Part shown: one piece after another, positions 62,296 to 64,000 of the stretch | Layout of the letters: each line of letters opens with the position of its first letter | Numbering within the stretch: position 1 is the first letter of the stretch | Origin: Wielerella bovis | GTDB lineage: Bacteria > Pseudomonadota > Gammaproteobacteria > Burkholderiales > Neisseriaceae | Reading direction: 5' to 3' | Length of the DNA stretch: 64,000 nt | NCBI RefSeq assembly: GCF_022354465.1 | Contig: NZ_CP092361.1 | Span: 1,178,001 to 1,242,000 of the forward strand | Notes under the pieces: model-generated | What the model was told of the DNA's origin: nothing | Databases searched by the model: none | What the model saw: only the letters and a program-made list of their open reading frames with translations | Translations under genes and position numbers: made by a program

Positions 62296-63937
62296 CCTAA
62301 ACCGCCCTGTTTTAGTAGTGGACGATGAAGCCGATATCCGCGATTTAATGGAAATGACCCTGATGAAAATGGGTTTATCGGTAGATACTGCCGAAGGTGT
62401 CAAAACCGCACTAAATAAACTCAATAGCAACAAATATTCATTGGTACTGACTGATATGCGTATGCCAGACGGCTCAGGTTTGGAGGTGGTGCAACACATT
62501 ACCGAGAAAAATTTAGACGTTCCTGTTGCCGTGATTACCGCATTTGGTAGCGCAGACCAAGCTGTACAAGCCTTGAAAATTGGTGCATTTGATTATCTGC
62601 AAAAACCAATTACTTTGGCGCAACTGCGTACGCTGGTTAAATCTGCGATTAAAGTGCAAGAAGATACGTCTGCAGTTACACCTGCTCAAACTATATCTAA
62701 AAAAACTGAACCTGCATCTATTACACAGCCTGAAACAACTGCATCAAATTTTGATGTACCAGATTTGCCTCCAGCCAAGCCCAAAGCCACACCACAACGT
62801 GTTCAGGCTGCCCCCGCGACTAAATCTCGCACAGCAAAACCGCTTGAATCCACAGTTTCTTCGCGCGAAACACCTCCCATGCGCACACATTCAAATTCAG
62901 CACCACCGCTCACGGTAACCATGCCTCACGAGCCAATCTTAAAAACCGATGCAGATTTGCCTCGCTTACTGGGCGCATCGCCGCAAATTGAAACTGTGCG
63001 TAACCTCATCCGCAAACTCGCTCCTGCTAATGTACCCGTGTATATTTCAGGCGAAAGCGGTTCAGGTAAAGAGCAAGCCGCACGCAGTATTCACGAATTA
63101 TCCGAACGCCGCGACAAACCATTTATCGCAGTAAACTGTGGTGCTATTCCCGAAAACCTGATGGAAAGCGAATTTTTTGGTTACAAAAAAGGCAGCTTTA
63201 CAGGCGCAGACCAAGACCGACTCGGTTTTTTCCAGCACGCTAATGGTGGCACCTTATTTTTGGATGAAGTAGCTGATTTGCCACTTGCCATGCAAGTCAA
63301 ATTATTGCGTGCCATTCAAGAAAAAGCCGTGCGCCGTATTGGCGATGCTCAAGAAGTAAAAGTAGATGTCCGCATCGTATCTGCCACGCACAAAAACCTT
63401 GCCGCATTGGTGGAAAGCGGTGCTTTCCGTCAAGACTTGTTTTATCGCTTGAACGTAGTAACGCTGAATATGCCTGCGCTGCGTGATATGCACGAAGATT
63501 TGGCAAACCTTATCCAACATTTATTGCGGAAACATCATGCAGGCTGCATTAGTATTACTCCTGCTGCACGCGAAGCCCTGTTGCGCTATAACTACCCCGG
63601 TAATTTCCGTGAACTGGAAAATATTTTGGAACGCGCCGTTGCTCTTGCCAGCAACAACACCATTGATGTGGACGATTTACAAATCAATATTGACCCACTC
63701 AATTCCGCACCAGCCATGCCCGAAGGCAGCGGACAACATCAAGTTGTTAATGGTTTACCCAATTTCCACATGGGCAGCACGCAAATTCAAGATTATTTGG
63801 ACGATATTGAACGCCAAATTTTGGAATACGCGCTGCGTTTAACGCAAGGTAATCGCACCCAAGCTGCCAAAGTTTTGGGGATTAGTTTCCGTTCCATACG
63901 TTATCGTTTAGAACGCTTGAATATTGATTTGGAATAG
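62282..63937 (+). CDS. pilR: sigma-54-dependent response regulator, PilR type
   Basis: A 551-residue NtrC-family regulator. Receiver domain with Asp58 in VLTDMRMPDG. Then a long Pro/Thr/Ala-rich linker (about 128-215), longer than in most PilR proteins. AAA+ domain with Walker A GESGSGKEQAARS, sigma-54 contact loop GSFTGA and Walker B GTLFLDEVADL. C-terminal Fis-type HTH (NRTQAAKVLGISFRSIRYRL). It should activate sigma-54 promoters such as pilin. The pilin gene itself is not in this window. Confidence 0.9.
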   Translation: MSKNSLNRPVLVVDDEADIRDLMEMTLMKMGLSVDTAEGVKTALNKLNSNKYSLVLTDMRMPDGSGLEVVQHITEKNLDVPVAVITAFGSADQAVQALKIGAFDYLQKPITLAQLRTLVKSAIKVQEDTSAVTPAQTISKKTEPASITQPETTASNFDVPDLPPAKPKATPQRVQAAPATKSRTAKPLESTVSSRETPPMRTHSNSAPPLTVTMPHEPILKTDADLPRLLGASPQIETVRNLIRKLAPANVPVYISGESGSGKEQAARSIHELSERRDKPFIAVNCGAIPENLMESEFFGYKKGSFTGADQDRLGFFQHANGGTLFLDEVADLPLAMQVKLLRAIQEKAVRRIGDAQEVKVDVRIVSATHKNLAALVESGAFRQDLFYRLNVVTLNMPALRDMHEDLANLIQHLLRKHHAGCISITPAAREALLRYNYPGNFRELENILERAVALASNNTIDVDDLQINIDPLNSAPAMPEGSGQHQVVNGLPNFHMGSTQIQDYLDDIERQILEYALRLTQGNRTQAAKVLGISFRSIRYRLERLNIDLE

Positions 63938-63941
63938 TTTA

Positions 63942-63990
63942 TTTTTCAGGCTGCCTTATTTGATATTGAATAATAGGCAGCCTGAAAAAT
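63942..63990 (+). terminator. DUS-pair terminator after pilR
   Basis: ATTTTTCAGGCTGCCTTATT and AATAGGCAGCCTGAAAAAT pair, followed by TATTTTTT at the window edge. Confidence 0.7.
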
Positions 63991-64000
63991 TATTTTTTAA

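Noticed and set aside
3017..63990. CRISPR array suggested by many short repeats
   Set aside because: The repeats are DUS at irregular spacing and in both orientations; there is no regular repeat-spacer pattern and no cas gene.

Overview
The window comes from a member of the Neisseriaceae, most likely the Kingella / Alysiella / Simonsiella side of the family. The main evidence is the 12-mer AGGCAGCCTGAA and its complement TTCAGGCTGCCT, which occurs dozens of times between and inside genes. As I recall it, this is the 'king' dialect of the DNA uptake sequence (DUS); the Neisseria core GCCGTCTGAA is not used. Gene content agrees: hinT-tatABC, comEC, pilS-pilR, bamD, and Correia-like repeats with TATAGTG...CACTATA ends. 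DUS pairs in inverted orientation form most of the intergenic hairpins and probably serve as terminators.

Layout. 1-5.9 kb: ybaK (partial), an EamA gene, hinT-tatABC, bamD, a Sel1-repeat protein, fis and a frameshifted EamA transporter. 5.9-12.1 kb: NERD protein, purH, nrdA, mnmA. 12.1-22.3 kb: a candidate small RNA, recD, mscL, an amino-acid binding lipoprotein, dusC, trpG, panC and ppiD, separated by AT-rich gaps full of decayed repeats. 22.3-28 kb: leuC and leuD with three small lipoprotein genes between them, a frameshifted membrane protein gene and an aldose-epimerase-like gene. 28-38.5 kb: ribB(A), ppsR, a GT8 glycosyltransferase, ruvX-yqgE, uup, ebfC, purE, hemH, queA and tRNA-Leu(TAG). 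38.5-44.4 kb: a wrecked integrative element beside the tRNA. It holds a truncated DUF4102-type integrase, a DUF927 helicase-like gene broken by a nonsense codon and an IS630-type insertion, and a toxin-antitoxin locus whose toxin is reduced to a fragment split by a Correia-like repeat. Two inverted, nearly identical 875-bp IS481-type copies lie in this region. 44.4-64 kb: rsmJ, typA/bipA, comEC, rsuA, an ion antiporter, trpD, tilS-truB, an MBL-fold hydrolase, parC and pilS-pilR.

Most genes are housekeeping. The functional groupings are protein export and envelope assembly (tatABC, bamD, ppiD), translation and tRNA/rRNA modification (mnmA, dusC, queA, tilS, truB, rsuA, rsmJ, typA, uup), biosynthesis (purH, purE, leuCD, trpG, trpD, panC, ribB, hemH), and DNA uptake or type IV pilus control (comEC, pilSR). 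The unusual content is the layered repeat landscape (at least four repeat families, some nested with visible target duplications), the decayed tRNA-anchored element, a likely small RNA at about 12.35-12.52 kb, and several genes whose stop codon lies inside a DUS.
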